NCBI RefSeq assembly: GCF_016907515.1
Contig: NZ_JAFBBY010000001.1
Location: 124,001-188,000 of the forward strand
Reading direction: 5' to 3'
Origin: Nocardioides nitrophenolicus
Lineage (GTDB): Bacteria; Actinomycetota; Actinomycetes; Propionibacteriales; Nocardioidaceae
DNA length: 64,000 nt
Position numbers and translations under genes: made by a program. Shown piece by piece: positions 26,351-34,941 of this stretch (the stretch's first letter is position 1; every line of letters starts with the position of its first letter). Under the pieces are notes generated by a model. It did no database searches. It saw only the letters and a list, made by a program, of their open reading frames with translations, and was not told where the DNA came from.

Positions 26351-27363
26351 CGGCACGCCGCCGACCAGGGCCCGTTGTTGCCGGCCGGGTTGATGCCCGA
26401 GCCGTTCGCCGTCAGCGCCACGGAGAGCGAGCAGACGTAGACGTTGAGCGCGTTCTCGTACGACGTGGCGCGGCCGAGCGACTCGAAGACGGTCGTGAAC
26501 GCCGGGATCGCCTGCACCAGGCTCCCGCGCGACCGCTCGAACATGTCCGCGACCGTGACCAGGCGGTCGGTCGTCTTGGTCAGGGGCACCTTGACCTCCT
26601 TGAGCAACGAGCTGGTCGCGCCGACGAGGCGGCTGACGCCGTCGATCGACGCCCCGATGGACTTGCGGTCCTCGGCCAGCCCGGTCATCAGCTTGCGCAG
26701 CTCGACGACGGTCTGGGAGAGCTCGTCGCCCTTGCCGGCGATGTTGTCGAGGACCGGCTTGAGGTTGGTCATCACCTCGCCGATCACCTGGTCGCGGTCG
26801 GCGAGGAAGTTGCTGAGCTCACCGGTCTGGGCGAGCAGCTGCTCGACCGTGCCGCCCTCGCCCTGGAGCACCTTGACCAGCGAGGTGGCGAGCTTGTTGA
26901 CGTCACCGGGCTGGAGCACCTTGAACAGCGGCCGGAAGCCGTTGAGCAGCCCGGTCAGGTCGAAGCCCGGGTCGGTGCGGGCCATCGGGACCGTGGCCCC
27001 GTCCTTCAGCTTCGGCCCGCGCTGGGCGCCCTGGACCAGGGAGATGTAGCGCTGGCCGAGGAGGTTCTGGTAGCGCATGACCAGCTTGGTGGTGTCGAGC
27101 AGCGGCTGGTCCTTGACGAGCTCGACCTTGATCTCGGCGCCGTCGGCCGTGGCCTCGATGCCCTTGACCTGGCCGACCCGGACCCCCGCGGCCTTGACGT
27201 CGTCGCCGACCCGCAGGCCGCTCACGTCGGCGAACTCGGCGGTGAACTCGTGGGTGCCACCGGGCACGCCGTTCTGCATGGTGTTGACCAGCAGGAGCAG
27301 CATCAGCCCGCTCACCACGGCGAAGGCCGTGAACTTGATCGCGATGGAGCGCAGCCCGGTCAT
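26347..27363 (-). CDS. mceB: Mce family protein MceB (second mce operon)
   Basis: 338 residues, N-terminal membrane helix (FTAFAVVSGLMLLLLVNTM), Mce domain (HEFTAEFADVSGLRVGDDVK, AAGVRVGQV) and LGQRYISLVQG. The helical region is close in pattern to the MceB of the first operon. ATG 27363 overlaps the mceA stop (ATGA). Confidence 0.85.
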   Translation of the reverse strand: MTGLRSIAIKFTAFAVVSGLMLLLLVNTMQNGVPGGTHEFTAEFADVSGLRVGDDVKAAGVRVGQVKGIEATADGAEIKVELVKDQPLLDTTKLVMRYQNLLGQRYISLVQGAQRGPKLKDGATVPMARTDPGFDLTGLLNGFRPLFKVLQPGDVNKLATSLVKVLQGEGGTVEQLLAQTGELSNFLADRDQVIGEVMTNLKPVLDNIAGKGDELSQTVVELRKLMTGLAEDRKSIGASIDGVSRLVGATSSLLKEVKVPLTKTTDRLVTVADMFERSRGSLVQAIPAFTTVFESLGRATSYENALNVYVCSLSVALTANGSGINPAGNNGPWSAACR

Positions 27364-28418
27364 CGGCCCTCCCCCCACAGCCGGCCGACACCGGCCGGGT
27401 CCGTGCTGCCCGTGCGGTACGTCGGGCGCTGGCCGCTGCCGTAGTAGGGCGGCGGCGAGAGCCGCAGCGTGCCGTCGGTCTTGACGAAGCCGCCCCGCAC
27501 GGCCTGCGGCAGGGTGGTGCCGAGCATGATGTTGACGGCGAGCGCGTCGGTGATCCCGGCCTTGCGGTTGTCGTAGACCGCGTCGAGCAGGACGGCCGAG
27601 CCGTTGATGAAGTCCACCAGCCTCTTCTTGTTCGCGTTCAGGAAGGCACCCGAGGTCTTCGCCAGGTTGGTGCCACCGCTGATCAGCGCGGTGATCGCGG
27701 CCTCCTGGGTGACGATGGTGTGGAGGGTGACCAGGACGTCGTCGGTCGCGTCGAGCAGGTCGGGCGCGATCTCGTTCACCAGCTGGGTGGTCGAGGCCAG
27801 GGCCTGCAGGTCCGCCCGGACCTGCGGCATCCGCGGGTTGATCCGGTCGAGGTAGTCGTTGAGCGTGCGGACGGTCTGCCCGATCTGGCCACCGCGGCCG
27901 TCGAGCGCCTCGGCGGCGGAGCCGATCGCGGAGGCGAGCTCGGCCGGGCCGAGCGCCTTGACCAGGCGGTCGATGTCGTCGAGCGCCTGCTGCAGCTCCA
28001 GGGTCTCCTGGCTGCCGTCGGCGGGGACCTTCGCGCCCGCCTTGAGCTCGCCGGCCGGCTTGCCGTGGACGACGAGGTCGACGAAGGTCGTGCCGAACAC
28101 CGTGGCGGGCAGGATCCGCGCCACGACGTTGCCGGGGACGACGTCCAGGTCCTGCTTCGACATCTCCATGTCGACGGCGACCCCGCCGGACGCGGCGCGG
28201 CTGATCTCGGTGACCTTGCCGACGATGACGCCGTTCATCTTGACGTCGGAGCCGGAGCGGAGCGCGCCGCCGGCGTTGGCCACCTCGGCGCTGATGTGGG
28301 GCTTGGCGCCGAAGGTGCCGTTGCTGCGCAGGGTGATGAAGGCGCCGATGACGGCGAGCGCGACGATCGCGATCAGGCCGCGGCGGGCCAGCTGGTTGCG
28401 GGAGATCTCACGAGCCAT
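27360..28418 (-). CDS. mceA: Mce family protein MceA (second mce operon)
   Basis: 352 residues, N-terminal membrane helix (GLIAIVALAVIGAFITL), Mce domain (PHISAEVANAGGALRSGSDV, MNGVIVGKV), VFGTTFVDLV and a short Tyr/Pro-rich C-terminus. It is about 85 residues shorter than the MceA of the first operon, lacking the Cys-bearing extension. Nine bases separate it from yrbEB. Confidence 0.85.
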   Translation of the reverse strand: MAREISRNQLARRGLIAIVALAVIGAFITLRSNGTFGAKPHISAEVANAGGALRSGSDVKMNGVIVGKVTEISRAASGGVAVDMEMSKQDLDVVPGNVVARILPATVFGTTFVDLVVHGKPAGELKAGAKVPADGSQETLELQQALDDIDRLVKALGPAELASAIGSAAEALDGRGGQIGQTVRTLNDYLDRINPRMPQVRADLQALASTTQLVNEIAPDLLDATDDVLVTLHTIVTQEAAITALISGGTNLAKTSGAFLNANKKRLVDFINGSAVLLDAVYDNRKAGITDALAVNIMLGTTLPQAVRGGFVKTDGTLRLSPPPYYGSGQRPTYRTGSTDPAGVGRLWGEGR

Positions 28419-28427
28419 GTCGTCACC

Positions 28428-29297
28428 TCACCCGGAGATCCGGAAGCCCGGGTCGCCACCCCAGAACACCAGGGTGAGGACCATGTCGAGCAGCACGATC
28501 GAGACGATGCTGGCCCGGATGCCGGTGCCGGTCGCCTCGCCGACTGCCTGGGGACCGCCGCCGACGCGCATGCCGTACCAGCAGTGGATGAGCGCCACGG
28601 TCAGGGAGAAGATCAGGATCTTGATGATCGAGAAGACGATGTCCCTGCCTTGGATGAAGGTCGAGAAGTAGTGGTCGTACTGACCGGGTGACTGCCCGAA
28701 GAGGACGACGACCGAGGCCTGGGAGGCGACGTAGCTGCCGATCAGGCCGATCAGGTAGAGCGGCAGAATCGCGACCATGCAGGCGATCACCCGGGTGGTG
28801 CAGACGTAGCGCACCGCGCTGACCGCCATCACCTCGAGGGCGTCGATCTCCTCGTGGATCTTCATCGAGCCGATCTGGGCGGTGAACCGGCAGCCGACCT
28901 GGGCGCCGAGCGCGAGAGCGGCGATCAGCGGAGCCAGCTCGCGGGTGTTGACGCTGGCGGAGATGAAGCCGGTCAGCGGCGCGAGGCCGACGATCTCGAG
29001 GCCGTTGAAGCCCTCGATGCCGATGGACGTGCCGGCGGCGACGGAGAGCAGGATCATCACGCCGACGGTGCCGCCGCCGACAAGGAGGGCGCCGCTGCCC
29101 CACGCGATGTCCTTGATCTGGCGCAGCACCTCCTTGGGGTAGAGGGCGAGCGTCGCGGGGATCTCGCGGAAGACCTTGCCGGAGAAGCTGACGAAGGAGC
29201 CGAGCATCGCGAGCGTGCTCATCACGGAGTCGACGAGGCCGACGAGCGCGTCGGAGAAGCGGGCGCCGATGCTGCGGCCGAGCTGGACCTCGGACAT
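28428..29297 (-). CDS. yrbEB: MlaE/YrbE-family permease YrbEB (second mce operon)
   Basis: 289 residues, polytopic, with the MlaE-family loop KIHEEIDALEVMAV and GQSPGQYDHYFSTF, close to the second permease of the first operon (GQSGGTYDHYF). The ATG at 29297 shares one base with the yrbEA stop (TGATG). A longer upstream frame is Arg-rich read-through of yrbEA and was rejected. Confidence 0.9.
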   Translation of the reverse strand: MSEVQLGRSIGARFSDALVGLVDSVMSTLAMLGSFVSFSGKVFREIPATLALYPKEVLRQIKDIAWGSGALLVGGGTVGVMILLSVAAGTSIGIEGFNGLEIVGLAPLTGFISASVNTRELAPLIAALALGAQVGCRFTAQIGSMKIHEEIDALEVMAVSAVRYVCTTRVIACMVAILPLYLIGLIGSYVASQASVVVLFGQSPGQYDHYFSTFIQGRDIVFSIIKILIFSLTVALIHCWYGMRVGGGPQAVGEATGTGIRASIVSIVLLDMVLTLVFWGGDPGFRISG

Positions 29298-30121
29298 CAG
29301 GCACCTCCGGGGAAGAGCATCACGTAGGCCTGGGTCAGGCCCACGTTGATCACCGCGAGGATGATCACGCTGAGCACGACGGCCTGGTTGACGGCGTCGG
29401 CGACGGCCTTGGGGCCGCCGTGGGCGCTGAGCCCCTTGTGGGCGCACACGATGATCGCGACGAACCCGAAGAGCAGTCCCTTGAACTCGGCGAGCACCAG
29501 GTCACCGGGTTGGGCGAGGCCGACGAACGAGTCGAGGTAGGTGCCCGACGAGATCTGGCCACCGCCCACCACGATCACGAACGCGGTCGTCATCGCGGTC
29601 ATCGCGACGATGATCGTCAGCAGCACCGAGACCAGCAGGGCGGCGAGGATGCGGGGCGCCACCAGCCGCTGGATGGGCGAGATGCCCATCACCTTGAGGG
29701 CGTCGATCTCCTCGCGGACGGTGCGGGCGCCGAGGTCGGCGCACACCGCGGACCCGACCGCGCCGGCGATCATCAGGGAGGTCACCAGGGGCGCACCCTG
29801 GCGGAGTACGCCGATGCCGTTGACCGCGCCGATGAAGGACTGGGCGCCGATCTGGTTGGCCGCCGCGCCGATCTGGACCGAGGTGATCACGCCGAACGGG
29901 ATCGCGACCAGGATCGTCGGCAGCAGCGAGACCCTGGTCATGAACCAGCACTGCAGCAGGAACTCCGACCACGAGAACCGGCGGGCGACGATGTCGGAGA
30001 AGCCCCACTGGATGGACTCCACGGCGAGCTTGACCAGCTCACCGGTGGTGATCACCCCTGCCTTGAACCGACCGGTCAGGTTGTCGAGGACGGACCGTCC
30101 TCCGGCGACCACGGCGCTCAT
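29297..30121 (-). CDS. yrbEA: MlaE/YrbE-family permease YrbEA (second mce operon)
   Basis: 274 residues, polytopic, signature REEIDALKVMGISP. First gene of the second mce operon, which runs to 21437 and possibly to 20144. ATG 30121 has GAGGCGG about 8 bases upstream; an in-frame extension of 25 codons exists but lacks a clear ribosome-binding site. The operon carries no ATPase. Confidence 0.88.
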   Translation of the reverse strand: MSAVVAGGRSVLDNLTGRFKAGVITTGELVKLAVESIQWGFSDIVARRFSWSEFLLQCWFMTRVSLLPTILVAIPFGVITSVQIGAAANQIGAQSFIGAVNGIGVLRQGAPLVTSLMIAGAVGSAVCADLGARTVREEIDALKVMGISPIQRLVAPRILAALLVSVLLTIIVAMTAMTTAFVIVVGGGQISSGTYLDSFVGLAQPGDLVLAEFKGLLFGFVAIIVCAHKGLSAHGGPKAVADAVNQAVVLSVIILAVINVGLTQAYVMLFPGGA

Positions 30122-30212
30122 CCGGGCAACCGCCTCTCGTGCATAACCACCCCTGCCTGTCTCGCCGATCACCTCGGTCGTGAAACAGCCCCCCATGACT
30201 GCCTGTTGCTCG

Positions 30213-30228
30213 GTGTAACAGTTATCAC
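30213..30228 (-). promoter_or_regulatory. Candidate control site upstream of the second mce operon
   Basis: GTGTAACAGTTATCAC at 30213-30228 is an imperfect inverted repeat (GTGTAAC against GTGATAAC on the other strand). It lies about 90 bp upstream of yrbEA and overlaps the glycosylase stop codon. It does not fit the KstR consensus because the spacing is one base, not two. No clear -10/-35 pair was found, so this is only a candidate. Confidence 0.25.
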
Positions 30229-31181
30229 GTCATTTGGTCACGGGTCGGGAGATGTTCGCGTGGCGACATCCGCGCACCACGGCGTGGCCGGTGCAGTCCC
30301 GCGGCCGCCACCAGCATCGGGACCCGGCCGCGCTGGCCCGCCCAGGGACGCAGGTAGCGCGCCAGCTCGGCGTCGTCGAACAGCCGCCCCTCCAGGGCCC
30401 AGCCCACGTCCTTGGCGACGTGGTAGTCGCCGAAGGAGACGGCGTCCGGGTCGCCGAGCGCCCGTTGGCGGACCTCCGCAGCGGTCCATACGCCGATGCC
30501 GGGCAGCGCCCGCAGCCGCCGCTCGGCCTCCTCGCCGCTCAGGCCCGCTGCCCGCTCCAGGGCCTCGGCATGGCGGGCGGCGGTCACCACCGCGCGACTT
30601 CGGGCCGGGTCGATGTGGAAGCGCAGCCACTCCCACGACGGGACCTGCCGCAGGGTCGCGGCATCGGGCTGCAGCATCAGGCCGAGCGTGGCACCCGGCC
30701 CGGGCGCCGGAGTCCCGTGCCGTCGTACGAGGGCGCGGAAGCCGGCGAACGCCTCCTGGCCGGTCACCTTCTGCTCGATGATCGCGGGCACCAGCGCCTC
30801 CAGGACCAGGCCGGTGCGGCCCTGGCGCAGGTGCGGGTGCCGGCGCCGGGCCTCCGCGAGGACCGGGTGCCGCGGCTCGAAGGCGCTCCAGTCGTCGCGC
30901 TCGCCGAGCAGGTCGGGCAGCTGGGCGAGCGCCCAGTCGGCACCGGGACCCCACGCCTGGGCCGTGACCGCGCCGTCGGCGTCCTGCTCGGTGACCGCGA
31001 GCGTGACCGCGCCCTGCGGCGTACGGCAGGCGCGCCAGTGGCGGCCCGCGAGCGCCAGCCGATGGGTCGGGTCACCGCCGCCGTGGCGTTGCTGGCGCAG
31101 CAGCCCACCGACCGGGACCGGGTGGCCGGGGCGCCACACGCGCGCGGCGTCCGGGGCGACCGGCTGGTCCGGGGAGGTCAC
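30225..31181 (-). CDS. DNA-3-methyladenine glycosylase (AlkA-like) family protein
   Basis: 318 residues. HhH-GPD domain with helix-hairpin-helix LPGIGVWTAAEV (from residue 226) and the catalytic Asp in GDYHVAKD (about 252). VPAIIEQKVTGQEAFAGFRA is the conserved helix preceding it. It should excise alkylated bases in base-excision repair. GTG start at 31181; the gene stands alone on the minus strand and is divergent from the TetR/ligB pair. Confidence 0.8.
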   Translation of the reverse strand: MTSPDQPVAPDAARVWRPGHPVPVGGLLRQQRHGGGDPTHRLALAGRHWRACRTPQGAVTLAVTEQDADGAVTAQAWGPGADWALAQLPDLLGERDDWSAFEPRHPVLAEARRRHPHLRQGRTGLVLEALVPAIIEQKVTGQEAFAGFRALVRRHGTPAPGPGATLGLMLQPDAATLRQVPSWEWLRFHIDPARSRAVVTAARHAEALERAAGLSGEEAERRLRALPGIGVWTAAEVRQRALGDPDAVSFGDYHVAKDVGWALEGRLFDDAELARYLRPWAGQRGRVPMLVAAAGLHRPRRGARMSPREHLPTRDQMT

Positions 31182-31232
31182 GGGAGCACTGTAGGGCGCG
31201 GGCGGGTCCCTGCGCTCCGGGTCGGGAGAGAC

Positions 31233-31267
31233 TAGGCTCTGTCACGCAGCAACGAATACCTTTCGTT
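31233..31267 (+). promoter_or_regulatory. Promoter and palindromic operator of the TetR/ligB unit
   Basis: A TAGGCT -10 box at 31233-31238 predicts a start near 31245. Six-base arms AACGAA (31251-31256) and TTCGTT (31262-31267) follow just downstream and could bind the TetR regulator encoded at 31302. Operator identity is inferred from position and symmetry. Confidence 0.45.
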
Positions 31268-31301
31268 CATCACCGACCTTTCCTCAGGCTCCGGAGGGCA
31301 G

Positions 31302-31910
31302 TTGAGCATCGACACGACCCGCGGTCGCCGGGCCCGCCTCGACCAGGAGGCGGTGCTCCAGGCGGCGGAGGCGCTCGTCGACCGCGACGGGTACGACGCC
31401 CTCACCATGACCTCGCTGGCCGCCGAGCTCGAGGCCCGGGTCTCCTCCCTCTACAACCACGTCGCGAACCTGGAGGACCTGCGCGCGCTCATCCAGGTGC
31501 GCGCGATGCGGCTGCTCGGCGACCACGTCCGCGGCGCCGCGATGGGACACGCCGGCGTCGCCGGCCTGCGCGCGCTGAGCCACGCGCTGCGCGCCTTCGC
31601 CCGCACCCACCCCCAGCGCTACGCCGCCCTGACCCGTCCCCCGATCGACCGCGAGGCGTTCTACGCCGCGGCTCTCGACGCCATCGAGGCGCTGGCGATC
31701 ATGGGCCGCTCCGCCGGCCTGCCCGACGAGCGGCTGCTCCAGAACGCGATGGCTCTGTTCGCCTGCCTCCACGGCTTCGTCTCCCTGGAGGTCGCGGGCT
31801 ACTTCGGCGACCTGTCCGGCACCAACGCCGAGCTGGTCGACCTCGACGAGGTCTACGAGCACGTCATCGACGGCGGCGTCACGGCCGCCTCGCTGGACGC
31901 CACCCGCTGA
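31302..31910 (+). CDS. TetR/AcrR-family transcriptional regulator
   Basis: 202 residues. Helix-turn-helix MTSLAAELEARVSSLYNHVANLEDL and a C-terminal domain (RTHPQRYAALTRPP, ALFACLHGFVSLEVAGYF) of the TetR_C_33/WHG type. The TTG start follows GGAGGG at good spacing. Its stop is two bases before the ligase ATG, so the two are probably one transcript, an unusual pairing for a DNA ligase. Confidence 0.8.
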   Translation: MSIDTTRGRRARLDQEAVLQAAEALVDRDGYDALTMTSLAAELEARVSSLYNHVANLEDLRALIQVRAMRLLGDHVRGAAMGHAGVAGLRALSHALRAFARTHPQRYAALTRPPIDREAFYAAALDAIEALAIMGRSAGLPDERLLQNAMALFACLHGFVSLEVAGYFGDLSGTNAELVDLDEVYEHVIDGGVTAASLDATR

Positions 31911-31912
31911 CC

Positions 31913-33475
31913 ATGCTGCTCCGCGAACTGGTCGACGTCTCCCGCCAGGTGGCCGCGACCCGCTCGCGCAAGGAGAAGACCCAGCTGATCGGCGCACTGC
32001 TGCTGCGGGCCGAGCCCGGCGAACGCGCGCTGGTCGCCCACTACCTCGGCGGGCGGCTGCGGCAGCGGCGCACCGGCCTCGGGTGGCGCGGCCTCCAGGC
32101 GCTCCCCTCCCCCTCCTCCGAGTCGTCGCTTGAGGTCGGCGAGGTGGACGCCGCCTTCGAGGCGATGTCACTGCTCGCCGGGCCCGGCTCGGCCGGCCTG
32201 CGCACCGCCGCGGTCGCCGAGCTGTTCGGCCGCGCCACGGCCGAGGAGCAGCAGTGGCTGCGCGCCGTCGCCGTGGGCGAGGTCCGCCAGGGCGCGCTGG
32301 AGGCGATCGTGACCGAGGCGCTCGCCTCCGCCGCCGGCGTACCCCTCACCGCCGTGCGCCGCGCCGCGATGCTGGCCGGCGGGGCGACGTACGTCGTGGA
32401 CGCGGCGTTCGAGGGACCCGCCGCACTCGCCGAGGTCGGCCTCACCGTCGGCCGACCGGTGCTGCCCATGCTCGCCTCGTCCGCGCCCGACGTCGCCGCC
32501 GCGGTCGCGAAGGCCGGCTCCGCGACGGTCGGCGTCGACGCGAAGCTCGACGGCATCCGGATCCAGGTACACCGCGACGGCGACGACGTCGTGGTCGCCA
32601 CCCGCAGCCTCGACGACATCACCCACCGCCTCCCCGAGGTGGTCGCCGTGGCGCGGTCGCTCCCGGCGCACCGCGTCGTCCTCGACGGCGAGGCGCTCTG
32701 GCTGGCCGCCGACGGCCGGCCCCGGCCGTTCCAGGAGACCGCCTCCCGCACCTCCAGCTCGGCCGGCGGCGACGCGGAGTCGGTGGTGTCGCCGTACTTC
32801 TTCGACGTGCTGCACCTCGACGGCACCGACCTCATCGACCAGCCGGCCCACGAGCGCTGGCAGGTCCTCGAGCGCCTCGTCCCCGCCGCCCATCGCGTCC
32901 GGCGCTGGATCGGCTCCGACGTCGCCGCGGCCACGGAGTTCGCCGCCACCGTCCTCGCCTCCGGCCACGAGGGCGTCGTCGTGAAGTCGGTCGACGCGCC
33001 CTACGACGCCGGCCGCCGCGGCTCCGCGTGGGTCAAGGTCAAGCCGGTCCACACCCTCGACCTGGTGGTGCTCGCCGTCGAGCACGGCTCGGGCCGGCGC
33101 CGCGGCCTGCTCTCCAACATCCACCTCGGCGCGCGGGACGCCTCCTCGCCGACCGGGTTCGTGATGCTCGGCAAGACGTTGGAGGAAACGGGTTACGAAC
33201 CGGGCTGGGTGATGGTCGGAAAGACCTTCAAAGGGATGTCCGACGAGATGTTGGCGTGGCAGACCGAGCGGTTTCGGGAGCTCCAGGTCTCCGACGACGG
33301 CCGGGTTGTCCGTGTTCGACCGGAGCAGGTCGTCGAGATCGCTTTCGATGGGGTCCAGCGCTCCAGCCGATACGCAGGCGGTGTCGCGTTGCGGTTTGCG
33401 CGCGTCGTCCGCTATCGAGACGACAAGACCGCTGGGGAGGCCGACACCATCGCCACGGTGCGGTCGTATCTCTAG
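31913..33475 (+). CDS. ligB: ATP-dependent DNA ligase, LigB-like
   Basis: 520 residues. Helical DNA-binding N-terminus, nucleotidyltransferase domain with active-site Lys in VDAKLDGIRIQ (Lys211), VLDGEALWL (motif III), GHEGVVVKS (motif IV), WVKVKP (motif V) and a C-terminal OB domain. Seals nicks with ATP, probably a repair enzyme next to the main NAD-dependent ligase. From about base 33170 codon use drops in GC, and the final 84 or so codons from TFKGMSDEM are repeated as a second copy at 33879-34145. The present 3' end therefore looks replaced by foreign DNA. Confidence 0.9.
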   Translation: MLLRELVDVSRQVAATRSRKEKTQLIGALLLRAEPGERALVAHYLGGRLRQRRTGLGWRGLQALPSPSSESSLEVGEVDAAFEAMSLLAGPGSAGLRTAAVAELFGRATAEEQQWLRAVAVGEVRQGALEAIVTEALASAAGVPLTAVRRAAMLAGGATYVVDAAFEGPAALAEVGLTVGRPVLPMLASSAPDVAAAVAKAGSATVGVDAKLDGIRIQVHRDGDDVVVATRSLDDITHRLPEVVAVARSLPAHRVVLDGEALWLAADGRPRPFQETASRTSSSAGGDAESVVSPYFFDVLHLDGTDLIDQPAHERWQVLERLVPAAHRVRRWIGSDVAAATEFAATVLASGHEGVVVKSVDAPYDAGRRGSAWVKVKPVHTLDLVVLAVEHGSGRRRGLLSNIHLGARDASSPTGFVMLGKTLEETGYEPGWVMVGKTFKGMSDEMLAWQTERFRELQVSDDGRVVRVRPEQVVEIAFDGVQRSSRYAGGVALRFARVVRYRDDKTAGEADTIATVRSYL

Positions 33476-33484
33476 GCTCACGCC

Positions 33485-33853
33485 ATGCGTGGAGGCTTGC
33501 TGGTCAGCGAAGCGCCCGAATTCTTCGACCTGGTCCGCAAAGCCTTGGCACGGGGCGGTGCCGCCATCAGTGACGACGGCGAGTACGTCCAGGTAGATCC
33601 CGACTCGCAAGCTCCAGCCCTGCTGTACGCAGTCAACGACGACTGGCAAGTACCTGTTCTGCCAGCAAGTGGCGAACCAGCATTGGACCTCACCCCGATG
33701 AGCGCGACGATGGTCGAGTGCCGGGATGGTGCGCGCGTCGCGGCGCTGTCACTTGTGGTGGCCGAAGCGATCGACCAGCCCGTGTGGTTCTTCGATGCCG
33801 CCGACACTGTCTGGAGAGCCGACGAGATCAACCCTGACGAAGTGGCGCTGTGA
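33485..33853 (+). CDS. Small acidic protein of unknown function inside the ligB duplication
   Basis: 122 residues, not recognised. It has no signal peptide or membrane helix, is acidic, and shows alternating hydrophobic patterns ([40 protein letters not shown]) suggesting a small alpha/beta fold. Codon use has lower GC at third positions than neighbouring genes. A TAGGCT -10 box at 33473-33478, which includes the ligB stop codon, lies six bases before the ATG and predicts a leaderless mRNA. It sits between two copies of the ligB 3' end and probably arrived with the first one. Confidence 0.6.
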   Translation: MRGGLLVSEAPEFFDLVRKALARGGAAISDDGEYVQVDPDSQAPALLYAVNDDWQVPVLPASGEPALDLTPMSATMVECRDGARVAALSLVVAEAIDQPVWFFDAADTVWRADEINPDEVAL

Positions 33854-33878
33854 CCGCCTTCAGTCACGCTTCCACATC

Positions 33879-34145
33879 ACGTTCAAGGGGATGACCGACG
33901 AGATGCTCGCCTGGCAGACCTCCCGGTTCCGCGAGCTGGAGGTCGCCGACGACGGCTGGGTGGTCACGGTCCGCCCGGAGCAGGTCGTCGAGATCGCGTT
34001 CGACGGGCTCCAGCGCTCGACGCGCTATCCGGGTGGCCTGGCGCTGCGCTTCGCGCGGGTGGTTCGCTACCGCGACGACAAGGGCGCCGACGAGGCGGAC
34101 ACGATCGAGACCGTGCGGGCACTGGCGGCTCCCCCGGGTTCGTAG
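33879..34145 (+). pseudogene. Displaced original 3' end of ligB
   Basis: In frame from 33879 the sequence encodes [20 protein letters not shown] and onward to a TAG at 34145, matching the last part of LigB at roughly four residues in five. It has the high GC3 of the chromosome, no start codon or ribosome-binding site of its own, and ends with an extra AAPPGS tail. It looks like the native ligase end pushed aside by 655 bp of inserted DNA. Confidence 0.75.
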
Positions 34146-34164
34146 CCACCCGCCCGGCGAGATG

Positions 34165-34195
34165 TTGCAACACCGAGTTGCACGTCTCGTACACT
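34165..34195 (+). promoter_or_regulatory. Promoter and operator of the TetR gene at 34202
   Basis: TGCAAC-ACCGA-GTTGCA (34166-34182) is a palindrome with perfect 6-bp arms. TTGCAA (34165-34170) may serve as -35 and TACACT (34190-34195) as -10, six bases before the ATG, giving a leaderless transcript. The position fits autorepression by the TetR protein. Confidence 0.5.
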
Positions 34196-34201
34196 TCCCC
34201 C

Positions 34202-34900
34202 ATGGCGACCAACGCACCAGCCACCGACGGCCGTCGCAAGGCCGCGGCAGCCCGTCGCAAGGCGCGGCAGGCGGAGATCATCGCGGCGACCCGCCTCATC
34301 TTCGACTCCAAGGGCGTGCGGGACGTCCAGATCGAGGAGATCGCCAGTGCGGTCGGGATCAACCGCGCGATCGTCTACCGGCACTTCACCGGCAAGGAGG
34401 AGCTGTTCGCGCTCACCCTGGTCGGCTATCTCGAGGAGCTGCGCGACGCGATGGCGGCGGCCGCGGCGAGCGGTGAGCGACCCGGGGAGCAGCTGGAGCG
34501 GATCGTGGGGGCGTTCGTCGACTACGGCGTCGCCCACCCCGCGTTCGTCGACTGCGCGCAGGCGCTGATGGTGCGTCCGGGCGACGAGCTGCTCGACGAG
34601 ATCGCCGAGGGCCCGCTGTTCCGGCTGGGCCGCGGGATCACGTCCTGCCTGACCGTGCTGTCCGACACGCTCAGCCGCGGCGTCGACGAGGGCGCGTTCA
34701 CGCTGAGCGACGACCCGGTGCTGCTCGCCAACGCGCTCTACGCCAGCGGCCTGGGCGCGCTGCAGCTCGCCCGGCTCGGCATCCTGGTCAGCGAGGCGGC
34801 GCCGGGGATCCCGACGGTGGGGCAGATCTCGGCGGCCCAGGTCCGCTCCTACCTCGTCCGCTCGGCGCTCGCCCTGGTCTCGACGCCCACGGCGGGCTGA
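34202..34900 (+). CDS. TetR/AcrR-family transcriptional regulator
   Basis: 232 residues. Basic N-terminal tail (GRRKAAAARRKARQAEIIAA), helix-turn-helix IEEIASAVGINRAIVYRHFTGKEE and a helical ligand domain. It precedes a membrane-protein gene and the fadA2/fabG4/htdX cluster, so acyl metabolism is a reasonable but unproven target. ATG 34202 preferred over a TTG eight codons upstream because it fits the -10 box. Confidence 0.8.
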   Translation: MATNAPATDGRRKAAAARRKARQAEIIAATRLIFDSKGVRDVQIEEIASAVGINRAIVYRHFTGKEELFALTLVGYLEELRDAMAAAAASGERPGEQLERIVGAFVDYGVAHPAFVDCAQALMVRPGDELLDEIAEGPLFRLGRGITSCLTVLSDTLSRGVDEGAFTLSDDPVLLANALYASGLGALQLARLGILVSEAAPGIPTVGQISAAQVRSYLVRSALALVSTPTAG

Positions 34901-34941
34901 GTCCCGGTTTTCACCAGACCCGCGGCGGGCAGGGAGCGGCC

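Noticed and set aside
33726..33878. Upstream extension of the displaced ligB end as a 139-residue gene
   Set aside because: The extension overlaps the orphan gene in another frame and has no resemblance to ligase; the ligase-like part begins abruptly at 33879.
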